Assembly (NCBI GenBank): GCA_030693515.1
Contig: JAUYAK010000107.1
Coordinates: forward strand, 1-64,000
Reading direction: 5' to 3'
Source: Opitutaceae bacterium
GTDB lineage: Bacteria; Verrucomicrobiota; Verrucomicrobiia; Opitutales; Opitutaceae
DNA: 64,000 nt
Part shown: one piece after another, positions 37,556-45,336 of the stretch
Numbering within the stretch: position 1 is the first letter of the stretch
How the letters are laid out: every line of letters begins with the position of its first letter
The notes under the pieces: generated by a model
What the model was told of the DNA's origin: nothing
Seen by the model: the letters and a program-made list of their open reading frames with translations, nothing else
Database searches by the model: none
Made by a program: the position numbers and the translations under genes

Positions 37556-38860
37556 ATGCGCGCGCGCCTCATCCTCATGCTCAAGTTTCCGCGCTCCGGC
37601 GCGGTCAAGACCCGGCTGATCCCGGCGCTCGGCGCGGGGCGGGCCTGCGCGCTGCATCGCGCGCTGGTGGCGGCCACGCTCGCGACCGTCAGGGAGTTTG
37701 CGGCCACCGCCGCCGTGGCGGTCGAAGTGCGCATCACGGGCTCGCCCGATGACCAGGCTGCGCGGGACTGGCTGGGCGTCGAGGGGACGATTCGGGAACA
37801 GGGCGAGGGCGATCTCGGCGCGCGGATGGAGCGCGCGATCGCGGAGGCGTTTGCCGAGGGCATGGGGCAGGCCGTGGTCATCGGAGGTGATTGCCCGGAG
37901 ATCCGGCCGCACCATCTCGCGGCGGCGTTTGGCGCGCTCGCTGAACGCGAGGTGGTCTTGGGACCGGCGGCGGATGGCGGTTACTACCTCATCGGCCTCC
38001 GTCGGCCTGTGCCGGCGTTGTTTCGCGGCATCGCATGGGGCGGGGTGGAGGTGCGGGCGCAGACTCTTGCAGCGGCACTGACGCACGGTGTGTCCGTCGC
38101 GCAGTTGGAGGAGTTGCGCGATGTCGATACGCCGGACGACCTCGCGGTGTGGGCGGCGACACCCGCGGCGCGCGAGTTCGGGCAGGGCGGGGTGTCAGTC
38201 GTTATTCCTACGCTCAACGAGGAAGAGGCGCTGCCTGCGACGTTGGCGGCAGTCCGGGCGGGCGGGGCCGCTGAGATCATCGTGGTGGATGGCGGCAGCC
38301 GGGATAGGACACGGGCGGTGGCTCGGGCGCATGATGCCATCGCGCTCAGCGCGGAAGGCGGGCGGGCGGCGCAGTTGAACGCGGGGGCGGCTGCGGCGGT
38401 CGGCGAGTTCCTGTTGTTTCTGCATGCGGACACGCAGCCGCCGCCGGGCTATGCCGAAATCGTGCGCGCCACACTCGCTCGCCCCGGCGTCGCGGCCGGT
38501 GCGTTCGCCTTCGCAATTGAGGGGGAGTTTTCCGGGCGGCGCCTCATTGAGGCCGGCACCAACTGGCGCGCGCGCCACCTGGGCCTGCCTTACGGTGACC
38601 AGGGCTTGTTTCTCCGGCGCGATACGTTCGAGGGCATCGGCGGCTTCCCTGCGTTGCCGATCATGGAGGACTACGCGCTGGTGCGGCGGTTGAAATCCCG
38701 CGGGGACATCGTGGTCACGGCCGAGGCGGCGTGCACCTCGGGCCGCCGCTGGCGCGAGCGGGGCGCGATGCACACGATGGTGGTCAATCAGATGGTGCTC
38801 GCCGGCTATGCGCTCGGGGTTGCGCCCGCGCGGCTCGCGCGGTGGTATCGCGGGGAATAA
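37556..38860 (+). CDS. Fusion of rSAM/selenodomain-associated transferases 1 and 2
   Basis: 434 residues. Residues 1-205 match transferase 1 (TIGR04282-type nucleotidyl/glycosyltransferase: LMLKFPRSGAVKTRL, VVIGGDCPEIRP, LGPAADGGYYLIGL, DVDTPDDL). Residues 215-434 match transferase 2 (TIGR04283-type family 2 glycosyltransferase: VSVVIPTLNEEEALPATLAA, VVDGGSRDRT, FLHADTQPPPGY, GDQGLFLRRDTFE, MEDYALVRRLK). These two families usually are separate genes beside the radical SAM partner. ATG 37556 is preferred over the GTG 30 bp upstream. Presumably it supplies the sugar part of a modified metabolite. Confidence 0.88.
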   Translation: MRARLILMLKFPRSGAVKTRLIPALGAGRACALHRALVAATLATVREFAATAAVAVEVRITGSPDDQAARDWLGVEGTIREQGEGDLGARMERAIAEAFAEGMGQAVVIGGDCPEIRPHHLAAAFGALAEREVVLGPAADGGYYLIGLRRPVPALFRGIAWGGVEVRAQTLAAALTHGVSVAQLEELRDVDTPDDLAVWAATPAAREFGQGGVSVVIPTLNEEEALPATLAAVRAGGAAEIIVVDGGSRDRTRAVARAHDAIALSAEGGRAAQLNAGAAAAVGEFLLFLHADTQPPPGYAEIVRATLARPGVAAGAFAFAIEGEFSGRRLIEAGTNWRARHLGLPYGDQGLFLRRDTFEGIGGFPALPIMEDYALVRRLKSRGDIVVTAEAACTSGRRWRERGAMHTMVVNQMVLAGYALGVAPARLARWYRGE

Positions 38861-38882
38861 TTTCCATGCCCCGAGTTCTTAC
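38854..38882 (+). promoter_or_regulatory. ECF-type promoter of arsS
   Basis: GGAATA (38854-38859) overlaps the TAA stop of the fused transferase gene; a 17-bp spacer and TCTTAC (38877-38882) follow, 8 nt before ATG 38891. So arsS can be made apart from the upstream operon. Confidence 0.7.
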
Positions 38883-38890
38883 CGGCAGCG

Positions 38891-39835
38891 ATGCACGCCT
38901 TTGACCGCCAGCTTTCCGCCCACGGCCTCAGCCTGATGCGCGGGCGCGTGCAGACGCTCCAGATCAACGTCGGGCGCAAATGCAACCAGGCCTGCCGCCA
39001 TTGCCACGTGGATGCCGCGCCGTGGCGCACGGAAATGATGGACGCCGCCGTGGCCGCGCGCGTCTGCGATTGGATTCGCACCCACCGCCCGGAGATCGTG
39101 GACATCACGGGCGGCGCGCCGGAGTTGAGCGAGCACTTCCGCACCTTTGTCGAAGTCGGGCGCGAGTGCGGCTGCCACGTGATTGATCGGAATAACCTCA
39201 CGATCATCGAAACGCCCGCGTTTGCGTGGCTGCCCGAGTATCTCGCGGCGCACGAAGTCGAGGTCGTCGCGTCGTTGCCGTGCTACAGCGCGGAGAATGT
39301 CGATGCGCAGCGTGGCGACGGCGTGTTCGACAAAAGCATCCGCGCGCTGAAAAAATTAAACGCCGTCGGCTACGGCACGCGCCTGCCGCTCAGTCTCGTT
39401 TACAACCCGCTCGGCGCGAAGCTTCCGCCGTCGCAGCCCGAGTTGGAAGCCGATTATAAAACGGAGCTGCGCGCGCGCCATGGCATCGAATTCACGCGGC
39501 TCTTTGCCCTGGCGAACCAGCCCATCGCCCGCTTCGCGCAAGACCTCCGCGAGCATGGCCAGTGGGACGCTTATCTCGAACTGCTCGCGAACAGTTTCAA
39601 CCCCGCGACGATCGAGGGCCTCATGTGCCGCTCGACGCTGAGCGTCGGCTGGCGCGGCGAGGTTTACGACTGCGACTTCAACCAGATGCTCGGGATGCAG
39701 CTCCGCAATGGGAAGCCGCTCCACCTTTGGGACGTGACGCCCGCCGCTCTCGCCGGCCGCGCGATCCTCACCGGCGCGCACTGCCTCGCCTGCACCGCCG
39801 GGGCCGGCAGCAGTTGCACCGGCGCGCTTAACTAG
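38891..39835 (+). CDS. arsS: Radical SAM protein ArsS (rSAM/selenodomain type)
   Basis: 314 residues. The radical SAM cluster motif is CNQACRHC (Cys31, 35, 38), followed by DITGGAPEL, SLPCYSAENVDAQRG and the family's Cys-rich end HCLACTAGAGSSC (Cys298, 301, 309), which in some relatives contains selenocysteine; here codons are TGC, and no in-frame TGA occurs. ArsS transfers a 5'-deoxyadenosyl group to dimethylarsenite, the first committed step of arsenosugar synthesis. It is followed at 15 bp by the peroxiredoxin. Confidence 0.9.
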   Translation: MHAFDRQLSAHGLSLMRGRVQTLQINVGRKCNQACRHCHVDAAPWRTEMMDAAVAARVCDWIRTHRPEIVDITGGAPELSEHFRTFVEVGRECGCHVIDRNNLTIIETPAFAWLPEYLAAHEVEVVASLPCYSAENVDAQRGDGVFDKSIRALKKLNAVGYGTRLPLSLVYNPLGAKLPPSQPELEADYKTELRARHGIEFTRLFALANQPIARFAQDLREHGQWDAYLELLANSFNPATIEGLMCRSTLSVGWRGEVYDCDFNQMLGMQLRNGKPLHLWDVTPAALAGRAILTGAHCLACTAGAGSSCTGALN

Positions 39836-39850
39836 CATTCTTTTTCCCTC

Positions 39851-40396
39851 ATGAAACACGCCCTCGCCCTCCTCGCTTCGCTCGCCGTCGCCACCGCGAC
39901 GTTTGCCGCCTCTCCGACCCTCCCCGGCGTCGCCGTCGGCGCCAAGGCCCCCGACTTCACCCTGAAGAACGCCGCCGGCGCCGATGTCTCCCTCATGTCG
40001 CTGACCAAGCAGGGCCCCGTCGCGCTGGTGTTTTACCGCTCGGCCGATTGGTGCCCGTTCTGCAAAAAGCAGCTGCAGGCCCTGCAGGCCGATCTCGCGA
40101 AGGTCGAGATGAGCGGCGTCCGCGTCGTGGGCATCAGCTACGATGCGCCCGCCACGAGCGCGGCCGCCGCGGCCAAACTTGGCCTCACCTTTCCGCTTCT
40201 CTCCGACACCGGCAGCAAAGTCATCGACGCCTACGGCATCCGCAACGCCGAGGCCAAGGGCAAGGCGGCCGGCGTGGCGCACCCGGTGGTCTTCATCGTC
40301 GATCAGAAAGGCGTGATCCGCGCCAAGCTCGGGCGCGATGGCTACAAGGATCGTCCGGAGAGCGCCGAGATCATCGCGGCGGCGAAGGGCCTCTGA
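39851..40396 (+). CDS. Exported AhpC/Bcp-type peroxiredoxin
   Basis: 181 residues with a signal peptide (LALLASLAVATATFAA). Thioredoxin fold: GAKAPDFTLKNAAGADVSL, then VFYRSADWCPFCKKQL with a CxxC, VVGISYDAP, FPLLSDTGSKVIDAYGI and HPVVFIVDQKGVIR. The YRSADWCPFC wording is found in peroxiredoxin-like proteins near rSAM/selenodomain genes. A periplasmic thiol oxidoreductase is inferred. Probably in one transcript with arsS. Confidence 0.85.
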   Translation: MKHALALLASLAVATATFAASPTLPGVAVGAKAPDFTLKNAAGADVSLMSLTKQGPVALVFYRSADWCPFCKKQLQALQADLAKVEMSGVRVVGISYDAPATSAAAAAKLGLTFPLLSDTGSKVIDAYGIRNAEAKGKAAGVAHPVVFIVDQKGVIRAKLGRDGYKDRPESAEIIAAAKGL

Positions 40397-40427
40397 GAAT
40401 ACGCTGCCCGGTCCCCAAGCTAATTTT

Positions 40428-41348
40428 ATGAAACCTACGGCTCCTCGCTCCCGCGCCACCCTTCTGCGGGTGGCGCTGCTCGCCAATGCGGCGTTCTCCC
40501 TTGTGACCGGCAGCGGGCTGCTCTTTTTCGCCTCTGGCTTGGCGCCGATGATCGGCGCCGAGGTCGCCCCCGTGATCCTCGCGGTCATTGGCGGTCTCTT
40601 GCTTCCGTTTGGGGCGTTTACCGGTTGGCTGGGCACCCGGCCGGCGCCGGACACTTTGCTCGCGCTGCTCATCAGTCTGGCCGATCTTGGCTGGGTGCTT
40701 GGCAGCGGTCTGCTGCTGGTGTTGGCCTCCGGCCAACTCACCTCGCAGGGCATCGCGTTGGTGGTCGTGATCGCTGCGCTGGTGCTCGGGTTTGCGCTCG
40801 GGCAGTTGCGGGGAATTGGGACGGCGTTTGCCGCCGATGCGCGCGATCGTGCGCGTTTCCGGGTGTGCTTCGAATTCACGGGTGGCGGCGACCCACGAGA
40901 AATCTGGGGCAACCTGGCAAACTTCGGGGAAGTGGCGCGATTTGCGCCCACGCTGGCCTCGTCCCGCCTGCGCGACGGAGAGGAACCGGCGGAAGGAGCG
41001 ATTCGGGATTGCGCCGATCTGGCGAACCGCCGCTGGTCGGAGCGTTGCACAGTGCTAAATCATCAAACGCGCGAACTCTCACTGGAGTTCCTCACGCGTG
41101 AACCGGGATTTCCATTTCCGTTTCTGGAGATGACCGGCGGATGGAGTGTCCGCACGGAGTCCGACCGGACGGTGGTGCGCGTTTGGTGGGAGGGCCTGCC
41201 GAAATTTCCCCTGCTCAACCCGGTGATCCTGCCCCTGCTCGCGCATCAGGCGAAAAGCCAGTTTCCTGTCATGGTGCGGCGCATGGGCTTGTCGGGCAGC
41301 CGTTCAGTAGCGGGCGGGCCGGCGCTTTTGGCTCTCGCGCCCTGCTGA
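40428..41348 (+). CDS. Membrane protein with C-terminal SRPBCC-type domain
   Basis: 306 residues. Four hydrophobic segments in the first 130 residues (LLRVALLANAAFSLVTGSG to FALGQLRG) and then a soluble domain of about 150 residues (FRVCFEFTGGGDPREIWGNLANFGEVARFAPTL) like polyketide cyclase/START proteins that hold a hydrophobic ligand. Function unknown. A weak version of the regulon promoter precedes it (AGAATA 40396-40401, 17 bp, GCTAAT, 3 nt from ATG). Confidence 0.7.
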   Translation: MKPTAPRSRATLLRVALLANAAFSLVTGSGLLFFASGLAPMIGAEVAPVILAVIGGLLLPFGAFTGWLGTRPAPDTLLALLISLADLGWVLGSGLLLVLASGQLTSQGIALVVVIAALVLGFALGQLRGIGTAFAADARDRARFRVCFEFTGGGDPREIWGNLANFGEVARFAPTLASSRLRDGEEPAEGAIRDCADLANRRWSERCTVLNHQTRELSLEFLTREPGFPFPFLEMTGGWSVRTESDRTVVRVWWEGLPKFPLLNPVILPLLAHQAKSQFPVMVRRMGLSGSRSVAGGPALLALAPC

Positions 41349-41397
41349 ATGGTCCGGCGGGCTTCGGGGAGTTTTTCCCCGTGGCATTTTCCAAATT

Positions 41398-41850
41398 ATG
41401 AACTCCGACAACCTAAAGCTCCAGGCCAAGAATTTGGCGCAGGAATTTCCCCGCAGCCCGCGCACCACGCTCGCGGGTTACGTCCATGCCGCGCGCATGC
41501 TCGACAAATGCCGTGCCGTCGTCGCCGGCACGGCCGGCGAGTATCACTTCAACTGCCCGCTTGATCGCTACCTCCTCGATTTCACCGGTATCGACGCCGA
41601 GGCGTTCAGGGCCTTTGTCGCCACCGGTGCCGACGACACCGCCGTCGCCGCGTGGATCGCCGCGCACTCGAAAATCAAGGACGACGGCGAAGTCGTCGCA
41701 TGGAACAACAAAATGCGCGACATGCGGCTGAGCGAGATGCCGCTGCCGCTGCAGGTCTTCCTTGAGGGCTATATCCCGAAATTCATTCCGGCGAACCGGC
41801 CTGTGCGCGTGTGGTTCGACGTTTACGATCTCGAGGAAAAGCGGATGTAG
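41398..41850 (+). CDS. DUF5069 protein
   Basis: 150 residues, soluble, no signal. Recognised by LAQEFPRSPRTTLAGYVHAARMLDKCRAV near the N-terminus and FNCPLDRYLLDFTGIDAEAF; the C-terminal part is IPKFIPANRPVRVWFDVYDLEE. DUF5069 is frequent in Verrucomicrobiota and Planctomycetes and has no assigned function. ATG follows TTTTCCAAATT. It is in line with the desaturase-like gene 16 bp downstream. Confidence 0.85.
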   Translation: MNSDNLKLQAKNLAQEFPRSPRTTLAGYVHAARMLDKCRAVVAGTAGEYHFNCPLDRYLLDFTGIDAEAFRAFVATGADDTAVAAWIAAHSKIKDDGEVVAWNNKMRDMRLSEMPLPLQVFLEGYIPKFIPANRPVRVWFDVYDLEEKRM

Positions 41851-41866
41851 TCGGGCCGCACTAGCG

Positions 41867-42613
41867 ATGGAAATCCCGCTCTCCGCGCCCTACGGTCGCC
41901 CAGTCCTCGCGGCGGCCGTGCTCGTCGCGCTGCTCGCCTGGGAGACAGCGCAGCCGTATTTCCCACTCTTCGGCCGCACCCGCGAACGCGCGCGGCACGG
42001 CGTGCTCAATCTGGCGCTGGGCGCGCTCAACGCCGCGGTGGTCGCCTTGGTCTTCGCCGGCCTCTGGCTCGCCGTCACGCAGTGGGCCGCTGTGCATCGT
42101 TTTGGCCTGCTTAACCTCTTGGCCTCTGATCTCGCGCCATGGATGCGGGCCGCGCTCGCCGTGCTGCTGCTCGATGCGTGGACGTATGGGTGGCATTGGC
42201 TGAACCATCGCGTGCCGTTCTTCTGGCGCTTCCACCGCTGGCATCATGCCGACCGCGCGATGGATGTCACGACGGCGAGCCGCTTCCACACCGGAGAAAT
42301 CGTTCTCTCTTCGATCCTGCGCGTGCCGGTGCTGCTCCTCATCGGCTGCGGAATCGGCGAGCTCGCGCTCTACGAACTGATGCTCTTCGCCGTCGTGCAG
42401 TTTCATCACGCCAACCTCGCGCTGCCCGAGCGCCTCGATCGCGTGCTGCGTCTCGTCATTGTCACGCCCGCGCTGCACAAGGTGCATCACTCGATCGTGC
42501 GTGCGGAGAGCGACTCGAACTACAGCTCGCTCTTTTCGTGGTGGGACCGGGTGTTTCGCACGCTCCGGCTCGTGCGCGATCCACGCCGCATTGTCTTCGG
42601 CGTGGAGGAGTGA
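41867..42613 (+). CDS. Sterol desaturase / fatty acid hydroxylase superfamily protein
   Basis: 248 residues, four hydrophobic segments. The eight-histidine di-iron motif set is present: HWLNHR, HRWHHAD, then FHHANL and HKVHHS. Members hydroxylate or desaturate lipids or cleave ether bonds. In this context a role in an arsenic-containing or sugar lipid is possible but unproven. The last 15 codons (RLVRDPRRIVFGVEE) are repeated as a remnant 2.3 kb downstream at 44840-44887. Confidence 0.87.
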   Translation: MEIPLSAPYGRPVLAAAVLVALLAWETAQPYFPLFGRTRERARHGVLNLALGALNAAVVALVFAGLWLAVTQWAAVHRFGLLNLLASDLAPWMRAALAVLLLDAWTYGWHWLNHRVPFFWRFHRWHHADRAMDVTTASRFHTGEIVLSSILRVPVLLLIGCGIGELALYELMLFAVVQFHHANLALPERLDRVLRLVIVTPALHKVHHSIVRAESDSNYSSLFSWWDRVFRTLRLVRDPRRIVFGVEE

Positions 42614-42660
42614 GCGCGCCAAAGCCGTGGGGCTGAGGCGCGCCGGCGATGCCGCACGTA

Positions 42661-43587
42661 TCAGGCCATCTTCCGGGAAGGCGCGTCGTGGACCAAATCC
42701 TCCGCCGGCAGCGGAATCCTGACTTGCCGTCCGGCGGTCGAAACTCTGGGTGGACCGTGGCCGGCCACGCGAGCCAGCAGCTTCGACCACCAGCGCTTGC
42801 GCACGACCAAGGGCAGCAGGATCGGCTCCCGCCTCACCATCGAGACCGCGGAATCGACGTCGAGGCCGAGGGTCAGGATTTGCGCGAGCTGGCGGTCCAT
42901 GGCGACGGCGTAGCCGTCTTTGTTCGCCCAAAAGTGATCCATCCACGGTCGGCCCTGGCGCAGGCGCGCGGTGGCGCCGAAAACGGTGCTGATGGCCAGC
43001 TGCTCGACCAAGTTGTGGCGAACCCCTTCGTCCATCAGGCCGTCGAGGAGAACCAACGCTTGGTCGAGCAGCGCATGGGTTTCCGAACCGACGGCGATCA
43101 GCCCGGCGTTCCACATCGGGCGCGGCGCCGCCATGCGGTAGCCCGCGACCTCACGCCCGGCGATCTGCCGCCACAGCCTCCGCTGACCCCGGCGCCGCGC
43201 GGTGGACAGCTCATACTCGAACTCGTGCATGAACACGTCGCCGGCGCTCAGCGCCGAGCACAGGCCGGAGAGATCCTTTCGCATGAGGACGTCGGAATCA
43301 TGGTAGATGACGTTGGCCGGCCCCAGTGCGGCGGCATGCACCACGCACATCAGCTCGATCCGCCAGAAAAAATCGTGGCGGCCGCGCCAGTCCCACAGGG
43401 TCGCGGCGTCAACCCGCAGGATCCTGATGCGGTCGCCGAACCAGCCGAAGGACTCGGGTTGGTCGGTCACGATGCAAAACTCGCTGTCCGGCGGCGCCCA
43501 GGCCATCGCCGACAGGATGGAGACGTGGGCCCACGCCGTCAGGTCGTGTTGCCCGCCGACGGAGAGGGTGACGAAGCGGTTGAGCAT
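42661..43587 (-). CDS. Probable cytoplasmic glycosyltransferase
   Basis: 308 residues, no signal. Starts MLNRFVTLSVGGQHD; a Rossmann-like sugar-nucleotide region (AWAPPDSEFCIVTDQPESFG) is followed by VIYHDSDVLMRKDL, a DxD metal motif as in GT-A enzymes, and WNAGLIAVG, PWMDHFWANKDGY. Probably transfers a sugar to a surface glycan. It is opposite in direction to the flanking genes, has no regulon promoter, and pairs with the FkbM-type gene as a cassette inside the regulon. Confidence 0.65.
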   Translation of the reverse strand: MLNRFVTLSVGGQHDLTAWAHVSILSAMAWAPPDSEFCIVTDQPESFGWFGDRIRILRVDAATLWDWRGRHDFFWRIELMCVVHAAALGPANVIYHDSDVLMRKDLSGLCSALSAGDVFMHEFEYELSTARRRGQRRLWRQIAGREVAGYRMAAPRPMWNAGLIAVGSETHALLDQALVLLDGLMDEGVRHNLVEQLAISTVFGATARLRQGRPWMDHFWANKDGYAVAMDRQLAQILTLGLDVDSAVSMVRREPILLPLVVRKRWWSKLLARVAGHGPPRVSTAGRQVRIPLPAEDLVHDAPSRKMA

Positions 43588-44065
43588 ACGCGTGGGGGAT
43601 GGGATGCGGTGGATTGGATTTTCGAGTGAAGACGGGCCAGTGGGGAACGCACCAGCGACGAAAAATCCGCTGTAAGCGGGGGGGTGGAGCCGCACAGCCA
43701 ATTTGCCGTTCCTAGCGCAGCGAAGGGGGCGACGCAATTTTTAGCCGACCGATTTTGAGGCTGGCAAGCGCGCAGTTGAAAAAATGCGGGAAAATGAGAG
43801 TGCGCGGCGGCCGCAAGGCGGAGGCGCCAGTAACCAAATAAAAATTACGGAAGAGTTCTCCGCGAATGGCGGAAATCTTGCGCCTTGACCGTGGGCCGGG
43901 CCGGACCTTCGCTGCCCGGGCCATGCAGATCGCGATACACCGACCCAAGCGCTCGCTGCGCCTCCGCCGCTGTCGCCTCGGTCCGAGACGTTTCCGGACC
44001 GCGACCGTGGCAGCGTCCAAGCCATTCCGGCGGAGCGCCGGGACGTGACCGTGCGGTTTTGAACG
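43588..44065. other. 478-bp intergenic region between the divergent cassette genes
   Basis: No ORF here reads like a protein. The middle (about 43730-43860) is more A/T-rich than its surroundings (runs such as CAAATAAAAATTACGG), which suits promoters for the two divergent cassette genes. No GGAATA element, terminator or repeat was found. Confidence 0.5.
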
Positions 44066-44833
44066 ATGCCCTCCCCGCCACAGATGCGCCCGCCGCGCGG
44101 CGCGATCGAGCGCCTTGGGGCGCACTGGCGCGATTTGTTCATCCGTTGTTTTCCGATTCATGCGCGGTCGCGTTCCGGCTTCGTGGTGCCGATCTGGGAT
44201 CGCACGCAGCGCCGCGTCTACGAGCGGATGTTCGTCGAGGACATGTTTCCGCTCGATCGCCACCATGGTCTCGTTGCCGGTGACGCGCCGGTCGTTCTCG
44301 ACGTCGGCGCGCATACCGGTCTTTTCGCCCTTTCGGTGGCCGACCGCTGGCCACAGGCCCGCATTCATCTCTTCGAGCCGGTGCCGCGCCTCGCCCGGCG
44401 CATCGCCGAGCTGGCCCGACTCAACGGCCTCGAGCAGCGATGGCAGATCGAGCAGGCCGCGGTCGACGTCAGCAGCGGCGACACCACGCTGTTCACCACA
44501 CGCAGCGCGCTGGGGGCTTCGTTGCTGCGGGACAAGGCGGTGGAAGTAGGCCTGCGCCGCGCGATCTCGGTTCGCACCGTGAGCCTGGCGGACTATTGCG
44601 CCGCCCATCGGCTCGACGGATTCGACGTCATCAAGCTGGACGCCGAAGGACTCGAATTACCGATCCTCGATGCCGCCCTGCCGATCATTGCCAGAGCCCG
44701 GTTGATCTTTGCGCATGTTTTCCCGCCTCGCTCCACCCGCGCAGCCATCGCGACGCGACTGGCGGCGCACGGTTTCACCGAGGCACTGGAGGAGCAGCGA
44801 GGTGGTGACGAGCACCTGTTCGTGCGGCGCTAA
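44066..44833 (+). CDS. FkbM-family SAM-dependent methyltransferase
   Basis: 255 residues. Motif I VVLDVGAHTGLFALSVADRW, then IHLFEPVPRLARRIAEL, LADYCAAHRLDGFDVIKLDAEGLE and a C-terminal sheet typical of FkbM (Methyltransf_21). These enzymes O-methylate sugars in surface polysaccharides or natural products. Divergent from the glycosyltransferase 479 bp away. No regulon promoter precedes it. Confidence 0.87.
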   Translation: MPSPPQMRPPRGAIERLGAHWRDLFIRCFPIHARSRSGFVVPIWDRTQRRVYERMFVEDMFPLDRHHGLVAGDAPVVLDVGAHTGLFALSVADRWPQARIHLFEPVPRLARRIAELARLNGLEQRWQIEQAAVDVSSGDTTLFTTRSALGASLLRDKAVEVGLRRAISVRTVSLADYCAAHRLDGFDVIKLDAEGLELPILDAALPIIARARLIFAHVFPPRSTRAAIATRLAAHGFTEALEEQRGGDEHLFVRR

Positions 44834-44839
44834 TCCCGG

Positions 44840-44887
44840 CGGCTCGCCCGCGATCCGCGGCGGATTGTATTTGGGCTGGAGGAGTGA
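44840..44887 (+). pseudogene. Remnant tail of a second desaturase gene
   Basis: Sixteen codons including TGA encode RLARDPRRIVFGLEE, matching 13 of the 15 last residues of the desaturase at 41867-42613. Over 49 bp (44839-44887 versus 42565-42613) 39 bases agree, and most differences are at third codon positions, so the copy diverged under protein-level selection before it was truncated. It lies directly upstream of the promoter of the 134-residue gene. Confidence 0.75.
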
Positions 44888-44897
44888 GGTGTGGCGC

Positions 44898-44926
44898 GGA
44901 ATACTGGCGCTGCATAGGACTCCCAT
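44898..44926 (+). promoter_or_regulatory. ECF-type promoter of the 134-residue protein gene
   Basis: GGAATA (44898-44903), 17-bp spacer, TCCCAT (44921-44926), 5 nt before ATG 44932. Confidence 0.7.
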
Positions 44927-44931
44927 CGATC

Positions 44932-45336
44932 ATGTCTTCCACTCCTGCCCAAAGAATCCCCGACCGGCTCATCATGATTTACAACGCTGAGGACGGTCTC
45001 TTCAACGCGATCAACGACTGGGCGCACAAATTTTTCTCGCCTGAGACCTACGACTGCCGGCTCTGCCATTTTACCTATGGCTTGACGGGCATGCTGAAGC
45101 CCTGGAAGGCGTTTTTGGAACGGCAGCCCTTCCCCACGATGTTTTATCACCGTCCTGATTTCCGCCGGGCCTTTCCCGAATTTGCGGAGATGAAACTGCC
45201 GCTGATTCTCGTGGAGCACGGCAAGCGGGCCGAGATCTTGCTGACGGCTGAGGAAATCGCCGAAACGGGCGGACTCGAACCGCTGATAGCGCGCGTGCAG
45301 ACAAGGCTCGACGTGTGGAGCGCCGCGCTGGCCTAG
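44932..45336 (+). CDS. Conserved 134-residue protein of unknown function
   Basis: Soluble, no signal. DRLIMIYNAEDGLFNAINDW, FSPETYDCRLCHFTYG with two cysteines as CxxC, LERQPFPTMFYHRPDFRRAFPE, and LPLILVEHGKRAEILL. The beta-alpha pattern with an early CRLC recalls thiol-disulfide or metal-handling small proteins but no family is certain. It is a member of the proposed sigma regulon. Its TAG shares the bases CTAG with the TAG of the convergent redoxin gene. Confidence 0.7.
   Translation: MSSTPAQRIPDRLIMIYNAEDGLFNAINDWAHKFFSPETYDCRLCHFTYGLTGMLKPWKAFLERQPFPTMFYHRPDFRRAFPEFAEMKLPLILVEHGKRAEILLTAEEIAETGGLEPLIARVQTRLDVWSAALA

Noticed and set aside
39784-39830. Selenocysteine in ArsS
   Set aside because: All motif positions are Cys codons and no in-frame TGA with a following hairpin exists.
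40396-40424. AGAATA-N17-GCTAAT before the SRPBCC membrane protein
   Set aside because: Spacing and position fit but both boxes deviate; kept only as a possible weak site.
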